Assembly: GCA_947471105.1 (NCBI GenBank)
Contig: CANIYB010000026.1
Coordinates: forward strand, 1-14,236
DNA: 14,236 bases
DNA from: Cytophagaceae bacterium
GTDB taxonomy: Bacteria; Bacteroidota; Bacteroidia; Cytophagales; Spirosomataceae
Direction: 5' to 3'
The notes beneath the pieces were generated by a model. That model saw only the letters and a program-made list of their open reading frames with translations, made no database searches and was not told the origin of the DNA. Made by a program: the position numbers and the translations under genes. Each line of letters opens with the position of its first letter. Position 1 is the first letter of the stretch. Below are positions 7,718 through 14,236 of the stretch, in pieces.

Positions 7718-8558
7718 CATCAAACCCTATATTGCCCTATTAAAATCAAGGCTTTCGATAACCGTGGCCTTCTCGGGTACTTTTGGGTATATCCTAGCTC
7801 CTATTAAACATGAGCCACTGGGACTAATTTTAATTTCATTAGCAGGCTTTTTATTAACGGGCGCGGCCAATATCGTCAATCAGTTAAAGGAGATTCCCTA
7901 CGATAAATTGATGAAGCGTACGGCTAATCGACCATTGCCCACTGAAACTTTAAATTCGAAACAAGCTTCCATTTTTGGCTATATGTTAGTCTTGGCAGCC
8001 TTGGCGCTCCTCTTTTATTTTTCGTGGAAATCAGCTGCATTAGGATTCCTTTCCTACCTATTGTATGGATATGTGTACACCCCATTAAAGCGAGTTGGAC
8101 CTATCTCCGTATTTGTGGGCGCATTCCCAGGCGCATTTCCACCGATGATCGGTTGGGTTGCCGCCACGGGACATTTCGGCTGGGAGCCAGGAATATTATT
8201 TGCTATTCAATTTTTTTGGCAATTCCCTCATTTTTGGGCGATTGCTTGGGTAGCCGATGAAGATTATCAAAGGGCTGGATTTAAAATGTTACCCAATGAT
8301 GGGAAAAAAGACATAAAAACGGCTTTTACCATTATGATTTACACTTTGTTTTTAGTGCCTTTAGGTTTTATCCCCTATTTGCTACACATGGCTGGTATCA
8401 CCTCAGCGATTATTACCGTGATAGCTGGAACTTTATTTTTATGCCAAACCTTTTATTTAATGATGCGACCAACGGACAAAGCTGCCAGGTGGATGATGTT
8501 TGGTTCTTTTTTATATTTAATTATTATACAAATTGCCTTAATTCTTGATAAAATTTAA
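7710..8558 (+). CDS. ctaB: Heme O synthase (protoheme IX farnesyltransferase, UbiA family)
   Basis: CtaB transfers the farnesyl group of farnesyl diphosphate to protoheme IX, making heme O, the substrate of CtaA. The 282 residues form an all-helical membrane protein of the UbiA prenyltransferase superfamily. The first prenyl-diphosphate motif region reads N57-QLKEIPY-D65-KLMKRTANRPLP, with the MKRTxNRP hallmark of heme O synthases. YVYTPLKR (121-128), the FVGAFPGAFPPMIGW stretch and Asp183 in DEDYQRAGFKMLP mark the second half. It overlaps ctaA by 8 bases and is followed after 3 bases by the first COX3-family gene, suggesting translational coupling. Length is ordinary. The acidic positions of the first motif are fewer than in proteobacterial CtaB, which appears usual for this phylum. 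Confidence 0.94.
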   Translation: MSNIKPYIALLKSRLSITVAFSGTFGYILAPIKHEPLGLILISLAGFLLTGAANIVNQLKEIPYDKLMKRTANRPLPTETLNSKQASIFGYMLVLAALALLFYFSWKSAALGFLSYLLYGYVYTPLKRVGPISVFVGAFPGAFPPMIGWVAATGHFGWEPGILFAIQFFWQFPHFWAIAWVADEDYQRAGFKMLPNDGKKDIKTAFTIMIYTLFLVPLGFIPYLLHMAGITSAIITVIAGTLFLCQTFYLMMRPTDKAARWMMFGSFLYLIIIQIALILDKI

Positions 8559-8561
8559 CAC

Positions 8562-9140
8562 ATGAACACTGAAAAAATGACCCTTGAACCTGCTGAAACC
8601 AGGTCGATTAATCCCAAGGTATTTACCATGTGGTTATTCATTGTTTCTATCCTAATGTTATTTGCCGCATTCACCAGCGCCTACCTAGTCCGTAAGGCAG
8701 AAGGGAATTGGGTAGAATTCAAATTACCTGCTCTATTTAGTTACAGTACGGTTGTTTTACTATTAAGTAGCATAAGTATGCATTTTGCATTAATTTCAGC
8801 AAAAAAAGACCAATTTAATGCCCTTCGAATAAGTATTTCTATTACTTTTGTACTCGGATTGTTATTTTTAATTATGCAATTTTACGGTTGGATCCAATTA
8901 GTGGAAATGAACGTATTTTTTGTGGGCAATCCGTCGGGATCTTTCGTGTATGTATTTTCTGGGTTGCATGGTTTACACCTTGTTTCTGGATTGATCGTTT
9001 TGACCTTTGCGCTAGTTGCAGCATTTCGATTTAAAATAAATGCAAAGTCGTTGACCCAAATTAAAATTTGTTCCACATATTGGCATTTTTTAGATGCTTT
9101 GTGGCTTTATTTATTTGTATTTTTATTGATTAACAATTAA
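8562..9140 (+). CDS. Short COX3-family protein (heme-copper oxidase subunit III)
   Basis: This 192-residue protein has five hydrophobic helices (about residues 20-44, 58-79, 90-112, 128-152 and 172-190) and the COX3 hallmarks: FTSAYLVRK after the first helix, FSGLHGLHLVSG in the fourth, and the closing YWHFLDALWLYLF. COX3 binds no metal and stabilises proton uptake in COX1. A second, longer COX3-family gene starts 10 bases downstream. Such tandem pairs are, to my knowledge, frequent in Bacteroidota oxidase clusters, and it is not clear whether both enter the same complex. It follows ctaB by 3 bases. The first 18 residues are hydrophilic and predicted cytoplasmic. Family assignment is firm; the exact role beside the longer paralogue is open. 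Confidence 0.9.
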   Translation: MNTEKMTLEPAETRSINPKVFTMWLFIVSILMLFAAFTSAYLVRKAEGNWVEFKLPALFSYSTVVLLLSSISMHFALISAKKDQFNALRISISITFVLGLLFLIMQFYGWIQLVEMNVFFVGNPSGSFVYVFSGLHGLHLVSGLIVLTFALVAAFRFKINAKSLTQIKICSTYWHFLDALWLYLFVFLLINN

Positions 9141-9150
9141 GCTATTATCT

Positions 9151-9918
9151 ATGTCAGTTGCTCACGCTGCCCCTGCCGTTCCGGAAAAATTATCATGGTT
9201 AGGTGGTTCTGAACCACTTAAAGCTAGTTATGGAAAACTAATGATGTGGTTTTTCTTACTATCAGATACATTTACATTTTCGGCCCTTTTGGTTACTTAT
9301 GGAATGATTCGTTTCAGCCAACCTGCTTGGAAGGGGACGCCACATGATTTTTATTTTTCCACTACGCATTGGCCTATTCCAGAGAAGGTATTTGAAGCAG
9401 TTCCATTTTTACATGGGATATCCTTGCCACTTGTATTCGTTGGGATCATGACTTTCATTTTGATTGCTTCTTCAGTTACGATGGTATTAGCCGTAGAAGC
9501 TGGTCACCGTGGTGATAAAAAAGATGTAGAAAAATGGATGTTATGGACAATCGTAGGAGGATTTACATTCTTGGGTTCACAAGCATGGGAATGGGGTCAC
9601 TTCATACATGGACCAGAAGATTTATCATTTGCGGCTAAGCAATTAGTGGATGGGGTCATGACCCCTATTGAAGGAGCGAATTTAGTTCGTAACCCTTATG
9701 GCCCACCAGCTTTTGCGGATTTGTTTTTCTTTATCACTGGATTTCATGGAACACACGTTTTTTCGGGTGTTATATTAAACGTACTTATATTTTTTAATGC
9801 GGCGACTGGCGTTTATCAAAGGCGTGGTCATTATGAAATGGTCGAAAAAGTAGGTCTTTATTGGCACTTTGTTGACTTGGTTTGGGTATTCGTATTTACA
9901 TTTTTCTATTTAGTTTAA
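9151..9918 (+). CDS. coxC: Cytochrome c oxidase subunit III
   Basis: This 255-residue protein is the longer of the two adjacent COX3-family proteins. Five helices are visible, at about residues 30-52, 90-115, 128-148, 188-214 and 234-254. Family motifs are MMWFFLLSDTFTFSALL in the first helix, GSQAWEWGHFIH after the third, FHGTHVFSGV (198-207) in the fourth and YWHFVDLVWVFVF (237-249) at the end. Compared with its shorter neighbour it has two inserted loops, residues 53-88 and 150-187; the second includes NPYGPPAFADLFF, a form shared by Bacteroidota COX3. It is the better candidate for the core subunit III that packs on COX1. The COX4-type gene follows after 19 bases. Confidence 0.94.
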   Translation: MSVAHAAPAVPEKLSWLGGSEPLKASYGKLMMWFFLLSDTFTFSALLVTYGMIRFSQPAWKGTPHDFYFSTTHWPIPEKVFEAVPFLHGISLPLVFVGIMTFILIASSVTMVLAVEAGHRGDKKDVEKWMLWTIVGGFTFLGSQAWEWGHFIHGPEDLSFAAKQLVDGVMTPIEGANLVRNPYGPPAFADLFFFITGFHGTHVFSGVILNVLIFFNAATGVYQRRGHYEMVEKVGLYWHFVDLVWVFVFTFFYLV

Positions 9919-9937
9919 TTTTTAAATTGATCATATT

Positions 9938-10252
9938 ATGGCTTCGCACGTAGCACACGAAACCTCGGAAAAAGAAATTCCAGCTCCACAAACGGCGGCT
10001 ATTTGGAAAACTTTTTGGATACTTTTGGTCTTAACAGCCATAGAGTTCGTCATTGCATTTACCTTACCAGCTAGCACACTTCGCGTAGCTATTTTCTCGG
10101 GGATGACGATTGTTAAAGCATTTTATATTGTAGGAGAATTCATGCACCTTAAGCATGAAGTTAAGACATTAATATGGATGGTATTAATTCCAACATTATT
10201 TGTCGTGTGGCTTTTAACAGCCCTGATGTACGAAGGTGGACACCTTTATTGA
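9938..10252 (+). CDS. coxD: Cytochrome c oxidase subunit IV (COX4_pro family)
   Basis: This 104-residue membrane protein matches the bacterial oxidase subunit IV family. It has a hydrophilic N-terminus (1-22) and three helices at about 23-43, 48-67 and 77-97. The middle helix has the family sequence AIFSGMTIVKAFYIVGEFMHLKHE split across residues 51-74, where KAFYIVGEFMHLKHE is the most recognisable part. The subunit binds no cofactor and stabilises the COX1/COX3 assembly. It sits directly after coxC and ends the block of oxidase structural genes; the SCO gene starts 27 bases later. Size and topology are as expected. Confidence 0.92.
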   Translation: MASHVAHETSEKEIPAPQTAAIWKTFWILLVLTAIEFVIAFTLPASTLRVAIFSGMTIVKAFYIVGEFMHLKHEVKTLIWMVLIPTLFVVWLLTALMYEGGHLY

Positions 10253-10279
10253 GTTTAGATTTCAATTCTTTATTGGGTT

Positions 10280-11005
10280 ATGAATAAAAAGACAGGCATA
10301 TTATTTATTGTATTAATACTGCCTGTCTTTATTTATTTAGGCCTTAAGACCTGGGGAACGAATCATTTTACTCTTCCTCGCTACATTCCAGCTATCGATT
10401 CCACCACTGGAGAAATTAAAATGGGCAAACGCCTAAATCCTCGTTGGGATGAGTCAGAACTAGACACCATTTTCCAAACAATTCCTGCCTTCAGCCTAGT
10501 AAATGAAAAAGGTCAAAGCTTTTCTTCCTCAAGTTTAAAGGGGAAAATTTATGTGGCTAGCTTTTTCTTTACCAGATGTGGGGCCATTTGCCCCAAAATT
10601 ACAAGCCAATTATCACGCGTACAAGATACGTTCAACCAAGATCCTGATGTGAAATTGATATCCATTTCGGTTGACCCCGCATATGATCATCCAGAAAAGC
10701 TTCTTGCCTATTCCAAAAGATTTGATGCCAATGAGGGCCAATGGACCTTTTTAACAGGGGAGAAAAAGGTAATTTATCCCCTAATTTTAAAAGGATTTCA
10801 TGTTCCATTAGCCGATGCATCTGAATATGATGCGGCAATAAAAAATCCCGACGAAACATTTATCCACTCTGAACGGTTAGTATTGGTAGATAAGGAAGGA
10901 GTTATCAGGGGATTTTACGTGGGTACGGACAAAAAAGAGGTAGACCGATTATTAGTTGAGATTAAAGTATTAAAAACAATTTATTCAAGCGAAAAAACAT
11001 TATGA
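10280..11005 (+). CDS. SCO1/SenC-type copper chaperone
   Basis: SCO proteins have a thioredoxin fold and deliver copper to, or keep reduced, the CuA cysteines of COX2. The 241-residue protein begins with a membrane anchor (about residues 6-22) and exposes its domain to the periplasm. The copper ligands are present: Cys100 and Cys104 in TRCGAICP, and His196 in FIHSERL. SVDPAYDHPEKL (130-141) is the family motif before the third strand. The N-terminal 25-65 segment, with LPRYIP and LNPRWDESELDTIF, is the Bacteroidota-type linker. The stop overlaps the DUF420 start as ATGA, so the two genes are probably translationally coupled. A terminator-like inverted repeat lies within codons 3-17. Confidence 0.93.
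   Translation: MNKKTGILFIVLILPVFIYLGLKTWGTNHFTLPRYIPAIDSTTGEIKMGKRLNPRWDESELDTIFQTIPAFSLVNEKGQSFSSSSLKGKIYVASFFFTRCGAICPKITSQLSRVQDTFNQDPDVKLISISVDPAYDHPEKLLAYSKRFDANEGQWTFLTGEKKVIYPLILKGFHVPLADASEYDAAIKNPDETFIHSERLVLVDKEGVIRGFYVGTDKKEVDRLLVEIKVLKTIYSSEKTL
10288..10330 (+). promoter_or_regulatory. Terminator-like inverted repeat inside the 5' end of the SCO gene
   Basis: AAAGACAGGCA (10288-10298) and TGCCTGTCTTT (10320-10330) are perfect complements of 11 bases separated by 21 bases, and TTTATTTATTTAG follows. The left arm starts 8 bases after the SCO start codon. In RNA this would form a hairpin just behind the initiation site with a U-rich tail. It could attenuate transcription into the SCO-DUF420-CxxC genes or reduce translation of SCO. 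The arms also encode KTG and LPVF of the membrane anchor, so chance cannot be excluded. Confidence 0.45.
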
Positions 11006-11541
11006 GCCAATTTGCCATCGAAAAAAACGCGAAAAATGACAAATTAATCAATTTGATATCATTGGTTATTCCGATCGCCGTAGCTTTATTAATTGGAATT
11101 CAAACAAAATTACCCTTAGGAGCGTGGACTAAAATACTTCCGCATGTTATTGGATTGATCAATAGCACAACAGCCTTAAGTTTAATCATTGGCTTTATTG
11201 CCATCAAAAACAAAAACATTGCTGGCCATAGAAAGGCTATGGGAATCGCATTTGCGCAGGGTGGCCTATTTTTGATTTTGTATATTTTGTACCATATTTC
11301 TAACCCTTCGACTGCATTTGGAGGCCAAGGATTCATAAGACCCATTTATTATACTTTACTTTTTAGCCATATCGGTTTGTCCATTGGCGTAGTTCGACTT
11401 GTATTGTTCGCGATATATCATGCGCTTAGTGGAGATATTGCATCTCACAAAAAAGCGGTTCGCTGGGCATTTCCTATTTGGCTTTATGTGTCACTTTCTG
11501 GAGTAGCTGTTTATTTTTTAATATCCCCTTATTATGTATAA
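11002..11541 (+). CDS. DUF420 membrane protein, CtaM-like oxidase assembly factor
   Basis: This 179-residue protein has about five hydrophobic helices (residues 17-35, 48-68, 80-98, 116-141 and 155-176). DUF420 features are the PHVIGLINSTTALSLIIGF helix, HRKAM (75-79), YHISNPSTAFGG, YYTLLFSHIGLSI and the closing HKKAVRWAFPIWLYVSLSG. Several His residues near helix ends (His48, His75, His97, His123, His139 and His148) are candidate cofactor or metal contacts. The Firmicutes member CtaM (YozB) is reported to be needed for functional heme-A or heme-copper oxidases, so a role in oxidase maturation is the likely function here, supported by its place between SCO and the CxxC protein. It overlaps both neighbours, by 4 and 8 bases. 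Exact activity is unknown. Confidence 0.87.
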   Translation: MSQFAIEKNAKNDKLINLISLVIPIAVALLIGIQTKLPLGAWTKILPHVIGLINSTTALSLIIGFIAIKNKNIAGHRKAMGIAFAQGGLFLILYILYHISNPSTAFGGQGFIRPIYYTLLFSHIGLSIGVVRLVLFAIYHALSGDIASHKKAVRWAFPIWLYVSLSGVAVYFLISPYYV

Positions 11542-11821
11542 ATCAATGGTCATCTTATTGATTATTGGCCTAGTGATGGTTGGCGTCGATGCGAATGCTC
11601 AATGTGCTATGTGCCGAACAACGATTGAGAGCACTATATCAAATGGACGCTCAAATATAGCCACAGGATTAAATACGGGTATTTTATATTTATTGAGTGC
11701 GCCCTATTTAGCCGTTGCAGCCGTAGCTTTTTTATGGTTTCGTCAAAGTAAGAAAGTGCAACAAGAACGAATTTCAAGATGGCAATTGCGCCAAAAGGTA
11801 TCTCAATTATTAGGGAAGTAA
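11534..11821 (+). CDS. Small exported or membrane CxxC protein of unknown function
   Basis: This 95-residue protein has an N-terminal signal or anchor helix (residues 3-20), an Ala-x-Ala-type site around Ala-Asn-Ala at 20-22, then QCAMCRTTIES (23-33) with Cys24 and Cys27. A second helix lies at about 49-68 with the pattern LNTGILYLLSAPYLAVAAVAFLWF, and a basic tail follows (69-95). After export the CAMC pair would sit in the periplasm at the membrane surface. Similar small CAMCRxxxE proteins occur, as I recall, at the end of oxidase clusters in Bacteroidota, without an assigned function. It overlaps the DUF420 gene by 8 bases, which favours a role in the same process. A copper-handling or thiol-redox role in CuA or CuB assembly is inference only. 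A later in-frame ATG at 11546 is a possible alternative start. Confidence 0.8.
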   Translation: MYKSMVILLIIGLVMVGVDANAQCAMCRTTIESTISNGRSNIATGLNTGILYLLSAPYLAVAAVAFLWFRQSKKVQQERISRWQLRQKVSQLLGK

Positions 11822-11823
11822 GA

Positions 11824-12630
11824 TCAATCCCAAATAGGATATTGAGTTAATTTAATCGTTTCGCCAAAGAAAATTTGAGTTGATTTTTCAAAAGAATCCG
11901 TATAGTCAGACACAAAAAACTGTCGGCCTACCGCTTTCCCTTCATTCATCAAGTCCTCTTCATGTAAGATTCTTTTAATTTCATTGGCGACAATGAGGGA
12001 AGTATCGATTACTTCTACGGAACCTTGATAAAATTGATCAATCTGTTTTTTAATCAGCGGATAATGCGTGCAACCTAATATCAAACCGTCGATGTTTTGT
12101 AAAACAGGCTGCAGTAAATATTCCTTAATAATTTGCTCTGAAATCGTATGATTGAAAAAACCCTCCTCGATCATCGGAGCTAATAAAGGCGTAGCTAATG
12201 ACTTAATATGTATATCCTTTCCCAAGGCCTCCGCTTTATTAGAATAAATGCCAGAGTTAACGGTTTGCTTTGTCCCGATTAAACCCAGGGTTTTGCCTGA
12301 CCATTGTTGATCTAAAAAATGAATCACAGGATCGATTACATTGACAACAATCGCCTTGGTACCTACATAGGCTTTGACTAAATCGTATGCGGCCGCGGAA
12401 GCAGAATTACATGCGATTAGAATTAGTTTGCAGTTTTTCTCCAACAAAAGGTTGCAGATTTTCACCGAATAGGCTTGAATCGCTGTCGCTGATTTATCGC
12501 CGTATGGAAGGTGCGCAGTATCCCCAAAATATATAATGGGTTCATTGGGCATTAACTCAGTGATGGCATGAGCGAGGGTTAGTCCCCCGATTCCGCTGTC
12601 AAAAATTCCGATGGGCGAGCTGTTTGGCAT
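11824..12630 (-). CDS. murI: Glutamate racemase
   Basis: MurI interconverts L- and D-glutamate without cofactor, supplying D-glutamate for peptidoglycan in the cytoplasm. From the ATG at 12630 the protein has 268 residues, normal for the family, and starts MPNSSPIGIFDSGIGGLTL. Key residues are Asp11 in FDSGIGG, Cys74 in ACNSASAAA, Cys187 in GCTHYPL, and PYGDKS near residue 42. An in-frame ATG at 12687 would add 19 residues not seen in the family, and a plausible promoter lies inside that extension, so the shorter start is preferred. The gene is convergent with the oxidase cluster, with only two bases between the stop codons, and divergent from the sigma-factor unit. It appears to be transcribed alone in this window. 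Confidence 0.95.
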   Translation of the reverse strand: MPNSSPIGIFDSGIGGLTLAHAITELMPNEPIIYFGDTAHLPYGDKSATAIQAYSVKICNLLLEKNCKLILIACNSASAAAYDLVKAYVGTKAIVVNVIDPVIHFLDQQWSGKTLGLIGTKQTVNSGIYSNKAEALGKDIHIKSLATPLLAPMIEEGFFNHTISEQIIKEYLLQPVLQNIDGLILGCTHYPLIKKQIDQFYQGSVEVIDTSLIVANEIKRILHEEDLMNEGKAVGRQFFVSDYTDSFEKSTQIFFGETIKLTQYPIWD

Positions 12631-12647
12631 AGATAATATATTGCGTA

Positions 12648-12678
12648 CAAAGAACGTGAATTTGGAATTGTTTTCAAA
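12648..12678 (-). promoter_or_regulatory. Possible Bacteroidota-type promoter for murI
   Basis: On the minus strand a TTTG (12678-12675) is followed after 19 bases by GTTCTTTG (12655-12648). The Bacteroidota consensus is TTTG near -33 and TAnnTTTG near -7 with about this spacing. The TTTG half of the -7 box is perfect, but the leading TA is missing. A transcript from here would start about 12 to 15 bases before the ATG at 12630. Confidence 0.35.
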
Positions 12679-12710
12679 CCCGCGCAACCATTTCTACAAA
12701 ATGCCCATCT

Positions 12711-13301
12711 TTGTATTCGTATCCCAAAATTAGCCCATTGACACCAATTTTATCTTCCCAAACCATCGAGCGCGAATTAGTCCAAGCCTGCAAAAGGCGG
12801 GATCGAAAGGCTCAAGAGGCGGTATTTAAACGCTTTGCTGGGAAAATGAAAGCCATTTGCAAGCGATATGTAGGGGTAGGTCCTCTGGCTGAAGATGTAT
12901 TGATGGAGGGATTCATGAAAGTCTTTACGAAGATTGACCTGTTTAAAGAGCAAGGAAGTTTTGAGGGATGGGTACGAAGAATTATGGTTAATGAGGCCTT
13001 AATGGCCTTGCGAAAGGAGGGGAAAATGAAATTTCAGGATACGGATTTTGGATTTGAGATAGGCCAGGCGGAGGATGTTTTTGTGAATTTACACGTGGAA
13101 GAGTTGAATAAATTGATCGAAAATCTTCCAATAGGGTACAAAACAGTATTTAATTTATATGCGATTGAAGGGTATAGTCATCAAGAGATCGCGGAGATGT
13201 TAGGGATTCAAGAGGGGACGTCGAAATCCCAGTTATCGAGGGCCCGTGGCTTACTTCAACAAAAATTAAACGAATTAGATTATGAAAAATCCATCAAATA
13301 A
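12711..13301 (+). CDS. ECF-type RNA polymerase sigma factor (sigma-70 family)
   Basis: This group IV sigma factor directs RNA polymerase to a small regulon, usually in response to an envelope signal. Region 2 spans about residues 34-102 (FAGKMKAICKRYVG, EDVLMEGFMKVF, GSFEGWVRRIMVNEALM) and region 4 about 132-186 (LPIGYKTVFNLYAIEGYSHQEIAE split at 139-162, then GTSKSQLSRARG). The linker between them is short and there is no C-terminal extension. The start is uncertain: the frame is open from 12660, but it holds no ATG or GTG before Met47, which is inside region 2. TTG at 12711 gives 196 residues and TTG at 12738 gives 187; the latter fits the family's usual N-terminus slightly better. Its 3' end overlaps the next gene by 20 bases, typical for a sigma/anti-sigma pair. 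Confidence 0.9.
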   Translation: MYSYPKISPLTPILSSQTIERELVQACKRRDRKAQEAVFKRFAGKMKAICKRYVGVGPLAEDVLMEGFMKVFTKIDLFKEQGSFEGWVRRIMVNEALMALRKEGKMKFQDTDFGFEIGQAEDVFVNLHVEELNKLIENLPIGYKTVFNLYAIEGYSHQEIAEMLGIQEGTSKSQLSRARGLLQQKLNELDYEKSIK

Positions 13302-14022
13302 GGGCTGGGAATCCTTTGAATCGGAATGGCGAACAAGGATGCAAGAGGACACTTCTCCCGTTTCAGAGGGACTTTGGGAAAAGCTATCGGCACGATTAGA
13401 TGCCGAGGAAAAGCCAAATGTATTTTTTATTAAAACGTGGCATTGGGCGGCGATATTGGCAGTGGCCATCGGTCTAGGCTGGCCATGGTTTTTGCCGAGG
13501 AAAGAAGAAGTGGCGCTGAGAGCGAAGTCCACGATAGAAGCCCCTAGTGTGTCAACGTTAACTATTCAAAAAGAGCGTATATCGAAAGCCATTCCAGCTG
13601 AGAAAAATGAGGTCACGAGTAGTATCATTCAAAAGTCGGATAAAAAGAGAGTTTACATTCTGCCTACAATTGAAAAATCTGTTATTGAGTCACTATCGGC
13701 GCCAACAAGAGAAAATGCCACAGTTCAACAAAATCCCCCTACCCCATCAAATTTAGCCGAAGAAAAAGGGGCGGAAAAGGAAGAGGTCATTTGGGTCCAA
13801 GTGAAGATTGACCCAGTAGTACCGGTAGATGAGGAAAGGCCAACTTTGACTGAGAATCAGATACAGAAAAAACGGAATTTGGGTCAATTGTTGAAAAAAA
13901 TCAAACAAGTGATCAAGGGCGATCCGGGGGAGTGGAGTGAGATCAAAGAAAATTTTCATTTGGTCGCAAACAAATATGTACAAACGGAGGAAACCATTAA
14001 GCAAAAAATTCAATTTCAATAG
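13282..14022 (+). CDS. Single-pass membrane protein, probable anti-sigma factor
   Basis: I do not recognise a named family. The 246 residues divide into a cytoplasmic part (1-50, with WESFESEWRTRM and LWEKLSARLD), one membrane helix at about 53-71 (HWAAILAVAIGLGWPWFL), and a long, charged, low-complexity periplasmic part (72-246) ending in a Lys-rich, probably helical segment (195-246). The N-terminal form, short amphipathic helices ending in VSEGLWEKLSARLDAEE before a single helix, is the usual layout of anti-sigma factors next to ECF sigma genes in Bacteroidota. The 20-base overlap with the sigma gene supports a shared function. There is no zinc-finger HxxxCxxC motif. By inference it would hold the sigma factor at the membrane and release it on an envelope signal. 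Confidence 0.7.
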   Translation: MKNPSNKGWESFESEWRTRMQEDTSPVSEGLWEKLSARLDAEEKPNVFFIKTWHWAAILAVAIGLGWPWFLPRKEEVALRAKSTIEAPSVSTLTIQKERISKAIPAEKNEVTSSIIQKSDKKRVYILPTIEKSVIESLSAPTRENATVQQNPPTPSNLAEEKGAEKEEVIWVQVKIDPVVPVDEERPTLTENQIQKKRNLGQLLKKIKQVIKGDPGEWSEIKENFHLVANKYVQTEETIKQKIQFQ

Positions 14023-14025
14023 CAT

Positions 14026-14236
14026 ATGAAAGCAATCGCAATAATAACATGTATGTGGCTAAGTTTTTCGGCGCAAGCGGCGCATCTAGGCCAGGACTCG
14101 ATTTTATTAAAAATAGACAAACGTAACCAAACCTTGTTAGGCACCCAAGGAGATAAGACCAAAACTTTGAAGGAGGAGTTGACCCAGGTATTTGAGAAAA
14201 AGGGATTGGTCTTGTCGGATAGTTTATGGCAAAATA
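14026..14236 (+). CDS. Exported protein of unknown function, 5' part only
   Basis: The ATG at 14026 opens a frame that runs through the window end, giving 70 visible residues. It begins with a signal peptide (MKAIAIITCMWLSFSAQAAH) with an Ala-x-Ala cleavage site near residue 18, followed by a charged segment with SILLKIDKRNQTLLG and LKEELTQVFEKKGLVLSD. I do not recognise a family. The gene starts three bases after the probable anti-sigma gene, so it is likely the third gene of that unit and may be an envelope effector or sensor. Its true length is unknown. Confidence 0.7.
   Translation, partial: MKAIAIITCMWLSFSAQAAHLGQDSILLKIDKRNQTLLGTQGDKTKTLKEELTQVFEKKGLVLSDSLWQN

Noticed and set aside
8024..8260. 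78-residue plus-strand ORF inside ctaB
   Set aside because: It is an out-of-frame shadow of the conserved ctaB coding region with no independent support.
10233..10246. AAGGTG-GA-CACCTT palindrome at the end of coxD, as a terminator
   Set aside because: The loop would be only two to four bases, the stem is short, and no T-run follows.
12701..12713. CATCTTTG as a -7 box for the sigma gene
   Set aside because: It misses the leading T, and no TTTG lies at a suitable distance upstream.
13753..14025. 90-residue minus-strand ORF rich in Phe and Leu opposite the anti-sigma gene end
   Set aside because: Its hydrophobic composition is the complement of Lys/Glu-rich codons on the plus strand; nothing supports expression.

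Overview
This AT-rich window comes from a bacterium of the phylum Bacteroidota, most likely an aerobic Cytophagales-like lineage. The evidence is the gene order (alternative complex III genes running straight into an aa3-type cytochrome oxidase cluster with ctaA/ctaB inside it), a lipoprotein-type ActE, a three-helix COX2 and a weak match to the TTTG / TAnnTTTG promoter type. The species assignment is inference.

Region 1 (1-3713) is the 3' part of the alternative complex III (ACIII) operon: the end of actC (NrfD-like quinol-binding membrane subunit), actD (DUF3341), actE (monoheme cytochrome c lipoprotein) and actF. actA and actB would lie upstream, outside the window. The visible start of actC carries an in-frame amber codon at 32-34, inside a stretch that otherwise reads as conserved ActC on both sides. 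Region 2 (3739-6747) holds COX2 (CuA subunit, no fused cytochrome c) and COX1 (A1-type ligand and proton-channel residues). A strong rho-independent terminator hairpin follows COX1.

Region 3 (6821-11821) is a tightly packed, partly overlapping run: heme A synthase ctaA, heme O synthase ctaB, two COX3-family proteins, a COX4-type small subunit, a SCO1-type copper chaperone, a DUF420 (CtaM-like) membrane protein and a small CxxC protein of unknown function. It supplies the hemes, copper delivery and accessory subunits for the oxidase in region 2. ACIII oxidises menaquinol and passes electrons through its cytochrome c domains to CuA of the oxidase, which reduces oxygen. The cluster therefore encodes most of one respiratory supercomplex plus its assembly kit.

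Region 4 (11824-14236) is not respiratory. Glutamate racemase murI runs on the minus strand, convergent with the oxidase cluster. A divergent plus-strand unit follows: an ECF-type sigma factor, an overlapping single-pass membrane protein that looks like its anti-sigma factor, and the start of a gene for an exported protein cut off by the window end.

No tRNA, rRNA, CRISPR array, insertion sequence or phage gene was seen, and no gene-free stretch exceeds about 110 bases. Most of the window is a typical Bacteroidota respiratory locus. The points worth a second look are the amber codon in actC, the terminator immediately before ctaA, a terminator-like hairpin inside the start of the SCO gene, the small CAMC protein, and the sigma-factor unit with a non-ATG start.
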